Below, piece by piece: positions 1 to 8,736 of a stretch of 64,000 nt of DNA. Every line of letters begins with the position of its first letter. Position 1 is the stretch's first letter. The notes beneath the pieces are model-generated. The model saw only the letters and a program-made list of their open reading frames with translations. It made no database searches and was not told the origin of the DNA. Where the stretch lies: positions 59,206-123,205 of the forward strand of contig NZ_FOAO01000016.1 of the NCBI RefSeq assembly GCF_900109665.1, given 5' to 3'. Position numbers and translations under genes: made by a program. This DNA is from Blastococcus sp. DSM 46786 (lineage in GTDB: Bacteria > Actinomycetota > Actinomycetes > Mycobacteriales > Geodermatophilaceae).

Positions 1-1755
1 CGGCTGCTCTGCCTGGGCGGCGCGGCCGTCCTCGCGCGTGCCCTGTTCGTGCTGTGGCGCCGCCAGGCCCGGCTCACGGGCGCGCTGCGCACCAGCCGCG
101 CCCAGTTCACCGCCCTCGTGCGCAGCAGCGCCGACCCCGTGGTGCTCCTCGACGACTCCCTGCGCGTCACCTTCGCCTCCCCCGCGATCGCCGCCCTCCT
201 CGGCCGCGATCCCGCCGAGCTCCCCGGCCTGCCACTGGCCCACGCCGTGCACCCGGACGACCGCCGCACGCTCTTCGCCACCCTGCGCACCCGGGCCGAC
301 GAGCACGGCGAGCTCGCCGTCCGCACCGCCCGCATCCGCACCGGCGACGGCGGGTGGCGGCTGGTCCAGGCCACCGTCCGCGACCTGCGCGCCGACCCCG
401 AGGTCGGTGCGCTCGTGCTGTTCTGCTCCGACGTCACCACCCGCCGCGAAGGCCCCGACCCCGAGCTGCTCGAGCTGGCCCTCACCGACCCGGTCACCGG
501 GCTGCCCAACCGCAGCGCGCTCGTCCGCCGGCTGGCCGCCGTCCAGCGGCAGGGGCCGGCGCACCGCGCGTCGCTCGTGCTGCTCTCGGTCGACGGCGCG
601 GCCTCCGCCGGGCCCGGCGCCGAGACCGCCGTGCTGCGCGCGCTCACCTCCCGGCTGGCGCGCGAGCTGCGCGGGGAGGACTGGCTCGCCCGCGGCAAGG
701 ACGGCGACTTCGTCGTCCTCGTCGACGGCGGCGTCGCCGACGCGGAGGTCGTCGCGGCCCGGCTGATCGCCACCCTCGGCTGGCTGGCCACCCCGGCCGG
801 CCGCCTCACCGCCACCGCCGGCGTCACCGGCCTGGCCGCCGACGTCGACCCCGGCGAGGCGCTGCGCCGCGCCGACCTCGCCCTGCACAGCGCCCGCACC
901 GCCGGCGCCGGCTCGGTGCACCGCTTCGACGACGCGCTGCGCTCCGCCGAGGACCGGCGCAGCGCGCTGAGCACCGACCTCGCCGGCGCCCTGGCCCGCG
1001 GCGAGCTGCGGCTGGTGTTCCAGCCGGTCGTCGACGTCGTCCTGCAGCGCACCGTCTCCGTCGAGGCGCTGCTGCGCTGGCGCCACTCCGAGCTCGGCGA
1101 CGTCTCCCCGCAGGAGTTCGTGCCGCTCGCCGAGGAGTCGCCGCTGATCACCGAGCTGAGCCGCTGGGTGCTGCGCGAGGCGTGCGCCACCGTCGCCGGG
1201 CTGCCCGGTGAGGAGCTCGCCGTCGCCGTCAACGTCTCGGCGCGCCACGTGCACAGCGGCGAGCTGGTGGCCGACGTCGTCGCCGCGCTCGGGACCAGCG
1301 GCCTGCCCGCCTCCCGGCTCGTCGTCGAGCTCACCGAGTCGATGCTGCTCGACAGCCACGTGGCCGACGAGCTGCAGACCCTGCGCGGGCTCGGCGTCCG
1401 CATCGCCGTGGACGACTTCGGCACCGGCTGGTCCTCCCTGGCCTACCTCGCCGGCATGCCGGTCGACCTGCTCAAGATGGACCAGCACTTCCTGGCCGAC
1501 GTCGAGCACGACCCGCAGCGCCGGGCGCTGTGCCGGGGGGTGCTCCAGCTGGGCACCAGCCTCGGGCTGCCCGTGGTCGTGGAGGGCGTGACCACCACCG
1601 ATCAGCTCGCGCTGCTGCGGGACATGGGGCACCGGTACCTGCAGGGTTACGCCTTCGCCCGGCCGCTGGAGGCCGAGCAGCTCGCCGACGGCGGCTGGCG
1701 CACCGCCGTCGCCGTCGGGCTCGACGCCCCGGCCGGGCCGGCGGTGCCGTCGTGA
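1..1755 (+). CDS. PAS-(degenerate GGDEF)-EAL c-di-GMP phosphodiesterase, 5' end outside window
   Basis: The reading frame is open from base 1, so the true start lies upstream; 584 residues are visible. The first ~18 form a hydrophobic segment (LLCLGGAAVLARALFVLW), the end of a membrane helix. A PAS domain follows (~35-145), then a GGDEF domain (~160-290) whose signature reads RGKDGDF instead of RLGGDEF, so cyclase activity is unlikely. The C-terminal EAL domain (~305-565) looks intact: VEALLRW, NVSARH, VELTES, AVDDFGTGWSSL, LKMDQ, VEGV and LQGYAFARPL are all present. The predicted role is hydrolysis of c-di-GMP to pGpG at the membrane, with the dead GGDEF perhaps acting as a GTP sensor. The stop overlaps the next start as GTGA, so the two are probably coupled. 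Confidence 0.9.
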   Translation, partial: RLLCLGGAAVLARALFVLWRRQARLTGALRTSRAQFTALVRSSADPVVLLDDSLRVTFASPAIAALLGRDPAELPGLPLAHAVHPDDRRTLFATLRTRADEHGELAVRTARIRTGDGGWRLVQATVRDLRADPEVGALVLFCSDVTTRREGPDPELLELALTDPVTGLPNRSALVRRLAAVQRQGPAHRASLVLLSVDGAASAGPGAETAVLRALTSRLARELRGEDWLARGKDGDFVVLVDGGVADAEVVAARLIATLGWLATPAGRLTATAGVTGLAADVDPGEALRRADLALHSARTAGAGSVHRFDDALRSAEDRRSALSTDLAGALARGELRLVFQPVVDVVLQRTVSVEALLRWRHSELGDVSPQEFVPLAEESPLITELSRWVLREACATVAGLPGEELAVAVNVSARHVHSGELVADVVAALGTSGLPASRLVVELTESMLLDSHVADELQTLRGLGVRIAVDDFGTGWSSLAYLAGMPVDLLKMDQHFLADVEHDPQRRALCRGVLQLGTSLGLPVVVEGVTTTDQLALLRDMGHRYLQGYAFARPLEAEQLADGGWRTAVAVGLDAPAGPAVPS

Positions 1756-4325
1756 TCGGGCCGCGGGACCTCCCGGGCCGGCTCCGGTGGACGGCGCTGC
1801 TCGGCCTGCTCGGTCTGGTGCTCGCCGTGCCCTTCAGCGCGCCCGGCGGCACCGGCATGCAGTGGGACGAGCTCGTGCTCGGCTCGGTCGCCACCAGCTG
1901 CGCGGTCGTCGTGGTGCGCCGGCTGCGCACTCTGGAGCCGGCCGCGGCCCGCCCCTGGTGGCCGGTGGCCGTCGGCGCCGGCTGCTTCGCCGTCGCCCAG
2001 TTCCTGGCCGGCGCCTTCCCCGGCCCGGCCTTCGACGGGTTCGGCCTCGACGAGGTGCTGCTCGTGGTCGGCGCGGCCACCCCGCTGGTCACCGCCGGCC
2101 TGCTGGCCCGGCGGGTCATCCGCACCCGCTGGAGCGCCCTGGTCGTCGACGGCACCGTCGTGGCCACCGCCGTGCTCGTCGTCACCGAGGTGCTGCGCGC
2201 ACCGCTGGTCAACCCGGCGGGCGCCCCCGAGGACCTGCGCACCCTCGTCCTGCTCTACGGCTGCCACGCCGCGCTCATGCTGGGCGCCGGCGGGGCCGTG
2301 TGCACCGTCTCCACCGCCGGTCTCCGCCGCTCGGTGACCACGCTCATGGCCGCCATCGCCGCCCAGTCGGTGGGCGCGGGCGCCGAGGCCATGTCGATCG
2401 TCTCCCCCGGCACGTTCTGGACGGCGGTCTCCGACCTCAGCGTCGCCATCTCCCTGCTCGCCACCGCCCTCGCCGTCGTCCTCGCTCCCGCGGCCTTCAC
2501 CGAGCGCAGCGCCCGCGCGGCCGCACCGGTCGTCAGCCCGGTGGGCCTGCTGCTGGTCGTGGCCGCGCTGCTCGCCCTGCCCGCCTCGACCCTGTACATG
2601 GACCTGCGGGGCGAGGGGCACTCCGTGCTCGCGGACCTCGGCATGGCCGTCGTCTTCGTCCTGATGGCCGGCCGCGTGGTGCTGCGCATCCGCGAGGACG
2701 GCCGCATGACCGAGGACCTGGTGCGCAACGAGGAGGACTTCCGCGAGCTCATCGAGGCAAGCTCCGACGGCATCGCGATCATGGACGCCGGGTTCCGGCT
2801 GCTGTTCACCTCCCCGGCGGCCCGCAGCCTGCTGGGGGTCCGCGCCGACGACGCCGAGGTGTCGCTGCTGGAGCTCGTCGCGCCCGAGGACCGCGAGCTG
2901 CTGCGCCTGGCGACCCTGGACCACCCCGCGGGCGAGGGCCCGCCGCTGCAGTTCCGCGTGCCCCTCGACGGCGGGCTCCGCCGCGAGCTGGAGGTCACCT
3001 CCTCCGAGCGGCCGGGGGGCAGCCGGCGGGTGCTCTACCTGCGCGACGTCACCACCCGCCGCCGCCGCGAGCGCGAGCTCGAGCGCATGGCCTACACCGA
3101 CCACCTCACCGGGCTGGCCAACCGCGCGATGCTCTTCCAGGAGCTCGCCGCGCCGGCTCCCGAGGAGCGCTGCCTGCTGATCGTCGACCTGGACGGGTTC
3201 AAGGCGGTCAACGACGTCGCGGGCCACGAGGCCGGCGACCAGCTCCTGGTCGACGTCGCGCGTCGGCTGCACACCGTCGTGCGCGAGGACGACCTCGTCG
3301 CCCGGCTCGGCGGCGACGAGTTCGCCGTGCTGGTCAGCGGCACGCTCCCCGACGGCGAGGACGTCGCCCAGCGGGTCGTCGACGTCATGGCCATGCCGTT
3401 CCGCTCGGGCGGGCACACCTTCGCCACCGGGGCCAGCGTCGGCGTCGCGCCGCTCACCGCGGCGGGCGGGCAGAGCGCCTTCCGCGAGGCCGACGCCGCG
3501 CTGCGGTCGGCGAAGCGGGCCGGCAAGGGTTGCGTGCGGCTCGCCGGTGAGGACCTGCGGGAGGGCGTGGAGCAGGGGCCCGACTTCGACGACGTGGTCG
3601 CCGAGGGTGTGTTCACCGTGCGCCTGGACGCCGCGTGCGGGCCCGGGCGGCGCATCGAGATGGTGCACGCCGTCCCGACCTGGTCCCACCCGGAGCACGA
3701 GGACGTCCGCGGGCTGGAGCTGTGGGGCTTCGCCGACCGCCAGGGCCGCGCCGGCGAGCTGCAGACCTGGCTGCTGCACGAGGCCTGCCACGTCGCCGCC
3801 GGGCTGCCCGACGAGGAGGTCGCGGTCGCGGTCAGCCTGCCCGCGGGCCTGGTGACCGTCGACGGGCTGGCGACGACGGTCGCGGGGGCGCTGGCGGCCT
3901 CGGGGCTGCCGGCCACGCGGCTGGTCCTCTCCTTCACCGAGGAGACCCTGCTCATCTCGTCGGCCGGCCTGGTGCCCGAGCTGGAGGCGGTGCGCCGCAC
4001 CGGCGTCCGGCTCTGCCTCGACAACTACGGCATGGGGCACAGCATCTTCGCCCTGCTCGCCCGCGTCGCCCTGGACCTCGTCCGGGTCGACCTCACCGCG
4101 CTCGCCGCCCGCGACGACACGACCCGCGCGCTCCAGGTGCTCGCCGCCATCGCCCGCACGAGCGGCGGTTTCGGCCTCACCTCGATCGCCGGCGGCATCA
4201 GCACCCCCGAGCTGTGCGACGCCGCGTTCGCCGTCGGCGTCCACCTGGTGCACGGCCGCGCGCTGCCCCACGACCTGTCGCCCGACGACCTCGCCCGCCG
4301 GGTCGCCGTCGTCCCCAGCGCCTGA
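1752..4325 (+). CDS. Membrane PAS-GGDEF diguanylate cyclase with degenerate EAL domain
   Basis: 857 residues from GTG 1752, which overlaps the previous stop by GTGA. The N-terminal ~310 residues hold about nine or ten hydrophobic segments, a putative membrane sensor. A PAS domain follows (~325-445), then GGDEF (~450-610) with intact ARLGGDEFAVL and an RxxD inhibitory-site candidate (REDD) five residues upstream. The last ~240 residues are an EAL domain that has lost key positions: the Asn of NVS is Ser (VAVSLP), the Glu of ELTE is lost (LSFTEE), DDFG is DNYG, the catalytic Lys is Arg (LVRVDL) and VEG is AGG. Prediction: c-di-GMP synthesis from GTP with product feedback, and a non-catalytic EAL that may bind c-di-GMP. 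It complements the upstream gene, where the opposite domain is damaged. Confidence 0.9.
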   Translation: MIGPRDLPGRLRWTALLGLLGLVLAVPFSAPGGTGMQWDELVLGSVATSCAVVVVRRLRTLEPAAARPWWPVAVGAGCFAVAQFLAGAFPGPAFDGFGLDEVLLVVGAATPLVTAGLLARRVIRTRWSALVVDGTVVATAVLVVTEVLRAPLVNPAGAPEDLRTLVLLYGCHAALMLGAGGAVCTVSTAGLRRSVTTLMAAIAAQSVGAGAEAMSIVSPGTFWTAVSDLSVAISLLATALAVVLAPAAFTERSARAAAPVVSPVGLLLVVAALLALPASTLYMDLRGEGHSVLADLGMAVVFVLMAGRVVLRIREDGRMTEDLVRNEEDFRELIEASSDGIAIMDAGFRLLFTSPAARSLLGVRADDAEVSLLELVAPEDRELLRLATLDHPAGEGPPLQFRVPLDGGLRRELEVTSSERPGGSRRVLYLRDVTTRRRRERELERMAYTDHLTGLANRAMLFQELAAPAPEERCLLIVDLDGFKAVNDVAGHEAGDQLLVDVARRLHTVVREDDLVARLGGDEFAVLVSGTLPDGEDVAQRVVDVMAMPFRSGGHTFATGASVGVAPLTAAGGQSAFREADAALRSAKRAGKGCVRLAGEDLREGVEQGPDFDDVVAEGVFTVRLDAACGPGRRIEMVHAVPTWSHPEHEDVRGLELWGFADRQGRAGELQTWLLHEACHVAAGLPDEEVAVAVSLPAGLVTVDGLATTVAGALAASGLPATRLVLSFTEETLLISSAGLVPELEAVRRTGVRLCLDNYGMGHSIFALLARVALDLVRVDLTALAARDDTTRALQVLAAIARTSGGFGLTSIAGGISTPELCDAAFAVGVHLVHGRALPHDLSPDDLARRVAVVPSA

Positions 4326-4442
4326 ACGCTCCGGCGCCCCGGGCCCGACCGCTCCGGCATCCCGGCCGGACCGCGGGGAACGTTCCCGTGACGGGCCGGT
4401 GAACACCACCACCCCCGCCTGGTGCCGGCTCACGACCTGCCC

Positions 4443-4448
4443 GACAGT
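4443..4448 (+). promoter_or_regulatory. Candidate -10 hexamer for leaderless gpgS transcript
   Basis: GACAGT keeps the A at position 2 and T at position 6 that matter most in actinobacterial -10 elements. It ends 6 nt before GTG 4455, the spacing expected if transcription starts at the start codon. No Shine-Dalgarno precedes 4455. Weak on its own. Confidence 0.3.
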
Positions 4449-4454
4449 GGTCGC

Positions 4455-5420
4455 GTGAGACCCGACGCCCGCGCCTGGTTCGCCGACCGCACGTCGAGCG
4501 CGCGATCCCTCGACGAGATCGACGTGGCGGCGCTGCTGCACGCCAAGCGCCGGGGCGGCCACCGGGTCAGCGTCGTCCTCCCCGCCCGCAACGAGGAGGC
4601 GACCGTGGGCCGGCTGGTCGCCGACCTGCACGCGCACTGGGTGCGCGGCGTGCCGCTGATCGACGAGCTCGTCGTCGTCGACTCCGACAGCACCGACGCC
4701 ACCGCCGCCGTCGCGCGGGCCGCCGGGGCCGAGGTCGTGGCCACCACCGAGGTGCTGCCCGCCGCGGGCACCCGCCGCGGCAAGGGCGAGGCCCTGTGGA
4801 AGTCGCTGGCCGCCACCACCGGCGACCTGGTCGTCTTCCTCGACGCCGACCTGCTCGGCGACGTCGCCCACTACGTGCCGGGCCTGCTCGCACCGCTGCT
4901 GGCCGATCCGCAGATCGCCTACGTCAAGGGCTGCTACACCCGGCCGCTGGAGGTCGAGGGCACCGTGGTGCCCGCGGGCGGCGGCCGGGTCACCGAGCTC
5001 ACCGCGCGGCCGCTGCTCAACGCGCTGTGGCCCGAGCTCGCCGGGGTCGTGCAGCCCCTCGGCGGCGAGTACGCCGGCCGCCGCTCCGTGCTCGAGCAGG
5101 TGCCGTTCGTCTCGGCCTACGGCGTGGAGGTGGGGCTGCTCGTCGACCTGCTGCGGCTGGGCGGGCTCTCCTCGCTGGCCCAGGCCGATCTCGGCGTGCG
5201 CCGGCACACCTCGCAGGACGTCGAGGCGCTGGGTGAGATGGCCGGCCAGGTCGTCGCCACGGCGCTGTCCCGGGCCGCGGGTGCGGGCGGGGCGAGCGGG
5301 CTGCTCACCCAGTTCCGGCACGACGGACGGGGCTTCGTGCCGCGCAGCAGCGTCGTCGCCGTGGACGAGCGCCCGCCGATGATCACCGTCGCCGAGTACC
5401 GCGCCCGCCTCGCCGTCTGA
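4455..5420 (+). CDS. gpgS: Glucosyl-3-phosphoglycerate synthase
   Basis: 321 residues, GT-A fold glycosyltransferase of family GT81. It transfers glucose from a nucleotide sugar to 3-phosphoglycerate, the first step toward glucosylglycerate and, in mycobacteria, methylglucose lipopolysaccharides. Diagnostic stretches: VSVVLPARNEEATVG, LVVVDSDSTDAT, GKGEALWKSLAATTGD, FLDADL (DxD metal site), GGGRVTELTARPLL, QPLGGEYAGRR and YGVEVGLLVDL. An in-frame GTG at 4422 would add 11 residues. I prefer 4455 because the family starts close to this point and a -10-like hexamer sits 6 nt before it. In mycobacteria folP2 is the upstream neighbour; here a FolP2-type gene lies ~57 kb away at 62749. Confidence 0.9.
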   Translation: MRPDARAWFADRTSSARSLDEIDVAALLHAKRRGGHRVSVVLPARNEEATVGRLVADLHAHWVRGVPLIDELVVVDSDSTDATAAVARAAGAEVVATTEVLPAAGTRRGKGEALWKSLAATTGDLVVFLDADLLGDVAHYVPGLLAPLLADPQIAYVKGCYTRPLEVEGTVVPAGGGRVTELTARPLLNALWPELAGVVQPLGGEYAGRRSVLEQVPFVSAYGVEVGLLVDLLRLGGLSSLAQADLGVRRHTSQDVEALGEMAGQVVATALSRAAGAGGASGLLTQFRHDGRGFVPRSSVVAVDERPPMITVAEYRARLAV

Positions 5421-5472
5421 TCTCGCCGTCCCCGTCCTCCTGCTCCCGCCCGGAGCCCTCGACCTCGCGATA

Positions 5473-5512
5473 CGGCTGCCGACCTCGCGGCGCACGGCGA
5501 CGTCGGCAGCCG
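5473..5512 (+). terminator. Hairpin downstream of gpgS
   Basis: Perfect 11-bp inverted repeat, CGGCTGCCGAC at 5473-5483 and GTCGGCAGCCG at 5502-5512, with an 18-nt loop. It lies 53 nt after the gpgS stop. There is no T-tract, so it is at most a weak terminator. Confidence 0.35.
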
Positions 5513-5577
5513 CACGGCGCGGCGGAGCCGCAGCGCCCTCGGTCGCATGCCTCGCCCAGAGCGAGGAGGATCTCCGC

Positions 5578-5613
5578 GTGCCGCACGACCGCTCCGCCCG
5601 TCCGCGCCGGTGA
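5578..5613 (+). other. Possible 11-codon upstream ORF coupled to the glycerophosphodiesterase gene
   Basis: GAGGAGGA at 5563-5570 is a strong ribosome-binding site placed for GTG 5578. That GTG opens a frame of only 11 codons (VPHDRSARPRR) ending at TGA 5611-5613. The stop overlaps GTG 5610 of the downstream enzyme as GTGA. The arrangement suggests translational coupling. A sequencing error that splits one longer start is the alternative. Confidence 0.25.
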
Positions 5614-6449
5614 CCGGCCCCGAGGTCGTCGCGCACCGCGGTGCGACCGCGGAGGCGCCCGAGCACACGCTGGCCGCGTACCGGGACGCGACCGTCGTGG
5701 GCGCCGACGCGGTGGAGTGCGACGTCCGGATGACCCGCGACGGCGTGCTCGTCTGCGTCCACGACCGCCGGATCAGGACCACCTCGAACGGTCGCGGCGT
5801 CGTCTCCGCGCTGCACCTGGCCGAGCTGGAGCAGTTCCGGTTCGGCGCCCGCCGCGGCCGGCGGGACCGGTGGGCGGACGACACGATCACCGCCGTCTCG
5901 GACGAGCCCGACGTCGAGGACGGCCGGGTACTGACCCTCGACCGGCTGCTCGAGTACGTGACGGCGACGCCCGGGAGCGTCCGGCTGGCCATCGAGACCA
6001 AGCACCCGACCCGGCACGCGAAGCGGGTGGAGCAGGAGCTGGTGCGGTCGCTGCGCCGCTACGGGCTGCTGCAGGCCGACCGGCCGGCGCAGTGGGGCGG
6101 GAAGCCGGCGTTCCGGGTGATGAGCTTCTCCCAGCTCGCGGTGCGCCGCGTCCAGGCGCTGGCCCCGGGCGTTCCCACCGTGCAGCTCGTCGGCAAGCGG
6201 CTGCGCGCGGTGCGCACCGAGCTGCTGGCGGGGTCGATGAGCGCGGTCGGGCCGGGGGTGGCGCTCGTGCGGGCCGATCCGGGGTTCGTGGCGCAGGCGC
6301 AGGCAGCGGGCAAGGAAGTCCACGTGTGGACGGCGAACACGCCCGCCGACATCGATTTCCTGATCGGGCTCGGCGTCGACGCCCTCATCACCGACCGGCC
6401 GGACGAGGCGCTCCGCCGGCTGGGCCGCGGGACGACACCTGCGGCGTAG
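5610..6449 (+). CDS. Glycerophosphodiester phosphodiesterase
   Basis: 279 residues, GDPD/UgpQ family TIM barrel, predicted to be cytoplasmic. It hydrolyses glycerophosphodiesters to sn-glycerol 3-phosphate and an alcohol. Active-site motifs are AHRGAT, the acidic pair in VECDVRMTRDG, VCVHDRR, and the C-terminal VWTANTPADIDFLIGLGVDALITDRPD-type ending. GTG 5610 puts HRG at residue 9, normal for the family; an in-frame ATG at 5547 would add an atypical Arg/Pro-rich lead of 21 residues. The best ribosome-binding site belongs to a tiny overlapping frame (see 5578-5613). It stands between gpgS and a convergent HAD phosphatase gene. Confidence 0.85.
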   Translation: MTGPEVVAHRGATAEAPEHTLAAYRDATVVGADAVECDVRMTRDGVLVCVHDRRIRTTSNGRGVVSALHLAELEQFRFGARRGRRDRWADDTITAVSDEPDVEDGRVLTLDRLLEYVTATPGSVRLAIETKHPTRHAKRVEQELVRSLRRYGLLQADRPAQWGGKPAFRVMSFSQLAVRRVQALAPGVPTVQLVGKRLRAVRTELLAGSMSAVGPGVALVRADPGFVAQAQAAGKEVHVWTANTPADIDFLIGLGVDALITDRPDEALRRLGRGTTPAA

Positions 6450-6668
6450 CACGCGCGGGCCGCTCCCCGCCGCGGCCGGCGCTACCCGGCGCCGGAGGAT
6501 CCGTCGGCGCGAACCCTCACCGGCCAACGGAGTGCGCTGCCGCCCACTTCTGGCCCTCCGAAGTGAACGCCAGCGCACATCGTGTCGTACCGCAGCCGCC
6601 GGGGCTGGTGGGCCGGTGAGCCGGTCGGGCGGGTGGACCGGTCGGCCCGGTCGAGCGGGCCGGCCGGG

Positions 6669-7346
6669 TCAGGAGCGGGCGGCGGAGAGGTCCAGCCGGT
6701 CCAGCGCCGCAGCGAGGTCGCCGGGAGTGTCGAAGACGTCGACCGCCCCCGCTCCGCGCAGCTCGTCGTCGCCGAACCCACCGGAGCGCACCACGAACGC
6801 GGGCATCCCGGCGTTCTTCGCCGCCTCCACGTCGAACACGGAATCCCCCACGACGACGCTGGGTGCGTCCACCGGTTCGCCGAGCTTCTGCAGCGCCACC
6901 TGCAGCAGATCGGGTGCCGGTTTGCTCGACTCCACGTCGTCGTTGGTGGTCCACGCCTCGGCGAGGTCCCGGGCGTCCAGCAGGTCCAGGAAGTGGTCGA
7001 CGTGCTGGACCTTGCCCGAGCTGGCCAGCACGACGCGGTGCCCGCGGTCCCCCAGCGCGGTGAGCAGGTCGCGTGCCCCCGGCAGGGGCGCCACCTCGTC
7101 GATGAGCCGGTCGAACTCCTCGGTCCAGCGGTCGCGCGCCTGCTCACCGATGCGCGCCTCGAGGCCGTCCCCGCCGAGCGCGGCCGGCAACCGGTCGCCA
7201 CCCATGCCGATCAACCGGTGGATGCGCCAGATCGGGAACGTCTCATCCAGCGACCGGAAGGCCCGGTACCAGGCGAGGGCGTGCTGGTAGTTGGTGTCGA
7301 CGAGGGTGCCGTCGACGTCGAGGACGGCGATGCGGAGGTCACTCAC
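6669..7346 (-). CDS. HAD-superfamily phosphatase (beta-phosphoglucomutase/Gph-like)
   Basis: 225 residues. All four HAD motifs are visible: DVDGTLVD (nucleophile Asp), Ser in VVLASSGK, Lys in SSKPAPDLL, and VVGDSVFDVEAAKNAG (acidic metal ligands). A helical cap (~20-85) places it in subfamily I, with phosphoglycolate phosphatase and beta-phosphoglucomutase. The exact substrate cannot be told. GTG 7346 (VSDLRIAV) puts the catalytic Asp near residue 8, as usual. It is convergent with the glycerophosphodiesterase gene; the 219 nt between them (6450-6668) hold no recognisable feature. Confidence 0.85.
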   Translation of the reverse strand: MSDLRIAVLDVDGTLVDTNYQHALAWYRAFRSLDETFPIWRIHRLIGMGGDRLPAALGGDGLEARIGEQARDRWTEEFDRLIDEVAPLPGARDLLTALGDRGHRVVLASSGKVQHVDHFLDLLDARDLAEAWTTNDDVESSKPAPDLLQVALQKLGEPVDAPSVVVGDSVFDVEAAKNAGMPAFVVRSGGFGDDELRGAGAVDVFDTPGDLAAALDRLDLSAARS

Positions 7347-7446
7347 GCCCGAGGGCCTGCCCACCAGCAGCGCGCCCGAACCGCACGCCGCCCCGCCGCA
7401 GTGCCCCGGCGCGAAACGGAGCGAGTGCTGGGGGCGGGGTGTTCTC

Positions 7447-8562
7447 TCAGTCGGCGTGGACGAGCAGGCCCCGCACGGTCTCGCCGGCGCCCTGGTCGCG
7501 GTACCCCTGGTTCACCTCGTCGAGGGCGTAGCGGCGGGTGATCAGCCGGTCGAGCTCCAGCCGGCCCTCCTCGTGCAGCCGCAGCAGCCGCGGGATGTCG
7601 GTGAACGGGTTGCACGAACCGAACATCGAGCCCTGCACCCGGTGCTCGAACACCGTGGTGATCTGCCCGTTGAGCGTCGCGCGCCCCTCGTCGGGCCGGT
7701 CGGCGAGCGCGGTCAGCACCAGGGTGCCGCCCTTGCCGAGGCAGGCCGACGCCGCCTTGAAGACCTCCGCGGTCATCTTCCCCACCGTGACGACGACGAC
7801 GTCGGCCCCGGTGCCACGGGACAGCTCGCGGGCGAGCGGGACCGCCTCCCCGGCGTCGGCGACCGTGCGGGTGGCGCCCAGCGACTCGGCGAACTCCCGC
7901 TTCATGGCCACCGGGTCGACGCCGATGACGTGCATCGCGCCGGCGTGCACCGCGCCCTGCACGGCGTTCACGCCCACCCCGCCGAGGCCGACGACGACCA
8001 CGGTGTCCCCGGGCCGGACGCCGCCGGAGTAGACCGCCGACCCCCAGCCGGTGGGGACGCTGCAGGCGACCAGGGCTGCGGTGTCCAGCGGCAGCCAGGG
8101 GTCGATCTTCACGCAGGAGAACTCGCTGAGCAGGGTGTGCCGAGCGAAGGCGCCGATCATGCAGAACCCGCCCAGCGGCTCGCCGTCCAGGCGGTACGGG
8201 AAGGTGCCGGTGGGCAGCTGACCGGTGGCGATGGTCGCGCCCTTGTCGCACAGGTTGGAGCGGCCCGAGGCGCAGGAGCGGCAGTGCCCGCAGGCCGGCA
8301 GGAAGCTGGTGACGACGTGGTCACCCGGCGCCACGCCGGTGACGCCGGCGCCCACGGCCTGCACGACGCCCGAACCCTCGTGGCCGCCGACGATCGGGTA
8401 CCGCCCGCCGGGGTTGGCGTGCCGCAGGTGCTCGTCGGAGTGGCACAGGCCGGCATAGGCCATCTCGACCAGCACCTCACCGGGTCCGGGGTCGAGCACC
8501 TCCAGGTCGACGACCTCGTACTCGGTCCCGGCCTCGCGCAGCACCGCAGCTCTCGTCCGCAC
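7447..8562 (-). CDS. Zinc-dependent alcohol dehydrogenase (NDMA-dependent-type MDR family)
   Basis: 371 residues. Catalytic zinc ligands are in GLCHSDEHL and GGHEGSG, and the structural zinc site is the four-Cys CGHCRSCASGRSNLC. The nucleotide-binding loop is VVGLGGVGVNAVQGA. The sequence resembles actinobacterial NDMA-dependent alcohol dehydrogenases, in which the cofactor stays tightly bound, and medium-chain dehydrogenases of glutathione or mycothiol type; assignment among these is by resemblance only. GTG 8562 is preceded by GAGGAGGAGC at good spacing. The gene is divergent from a TetR regulator with a palindrome between, so alcohol- or aldehyde-responsive repression is likely. Confidence 0.85.
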   Translation of the reverse strand: MRTRAAVLREAGTEYEVVDLEVLDPGPGEVLVEMAYAGLCHSDEHLRHANPGGRYPIVGGHEGSGVVQAVGAGVTGVAPGDHVVTSFLPACGHCRSCASGRSNLCDKGATIATGQLPTGTFPYRLDGEPLGGFCMIGAFARHTLLSEFSCVKIDPWLPLDTAALVACSVPTGWGSAVYSGGVRPGDTVVVVGLGGVGVNAVQGAVHAGAMHVIGVDPVAMKREFAESLGATRTVADAGEAVPLARELSRGTGADVVVVTVGKMTAEVFKAASACLGKGGTLVLTALADRPDEGRATLNGQITTVFEHRVQGSMFGSCNPFTDIPRLLRLHEEGRLELDRLITRRYALDEVNQGYRDQGAGETVRGLLVHAD

Positions 8563-8672
8563 CGGGCGGCTCCTCCTCGCAGTCGTCGTCCGGGCGCCCG
8601 GGCCCTCCGGCCGGGTTCGCCCGCGGCCATCGTGCCTGGTCGATCCGGGGGCGCCGCACACACCCCCGACGG

Positions 8673-8698
8673 ACCGACCGCGGGACATACCGGTCGGT
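8673..8698. promoter_or_regulatory. Candidate TetR operator between alcohol dehydrogenase and TetR genes
   Basis: ACCGACCG at 8673-8680 and CGGTCGGT at 8691-8698 form a perfect 8-bp inverted repeat with a 10-nt centre. The right arm continues into a run of three GGTC units to 8703. It lies in the 180-nt divergent promoter region, as expected for an autoregulating TetR protein. Confidence 0.45.
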
Positions 8699-8730
8699 CG
8701 GTCGTCCGAGCAGAGAGACCGTCCAGTACC

Positions 8731-8736
8731 TAAGCT
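8731..8736 (+). promoter_or_regulatory. Candidate -10 hexamer, leaderless TetR transcript
   Basis: TAAGCT (TAnnnT) ends 6 nt before GTG 8743 and no Shine-Dalgarno is present, so the transcript probably begins at the start codon. Confidence 0.4.

Noticed and set aside
4422..4454. Upstream GTG 4422 as the gpgS start
   Set aside because: It adds a poorly conserved lead, has no ribosome-binding site, and lies upstream of the -10-like hexamer placed for GTG 4455. Not excluded.
1647..6578. Very long open frame on the minus strand across the c-di-GMP genes and gpgS (over 1600 codons)
   Set aside because: It is antisense to well-supported plus-strand domains, is full of Arg, Gln, His and Gly, and has no domain. 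Stops are rare in noncoding frames at this GC content.
7391..7439. Terminator hairpin after the alcohol dehydrogenase (CCCCGCC with GGCGGGG)
   Set aside because: Only 7 bp with a 35-nt loop, expected by chance in this composition.
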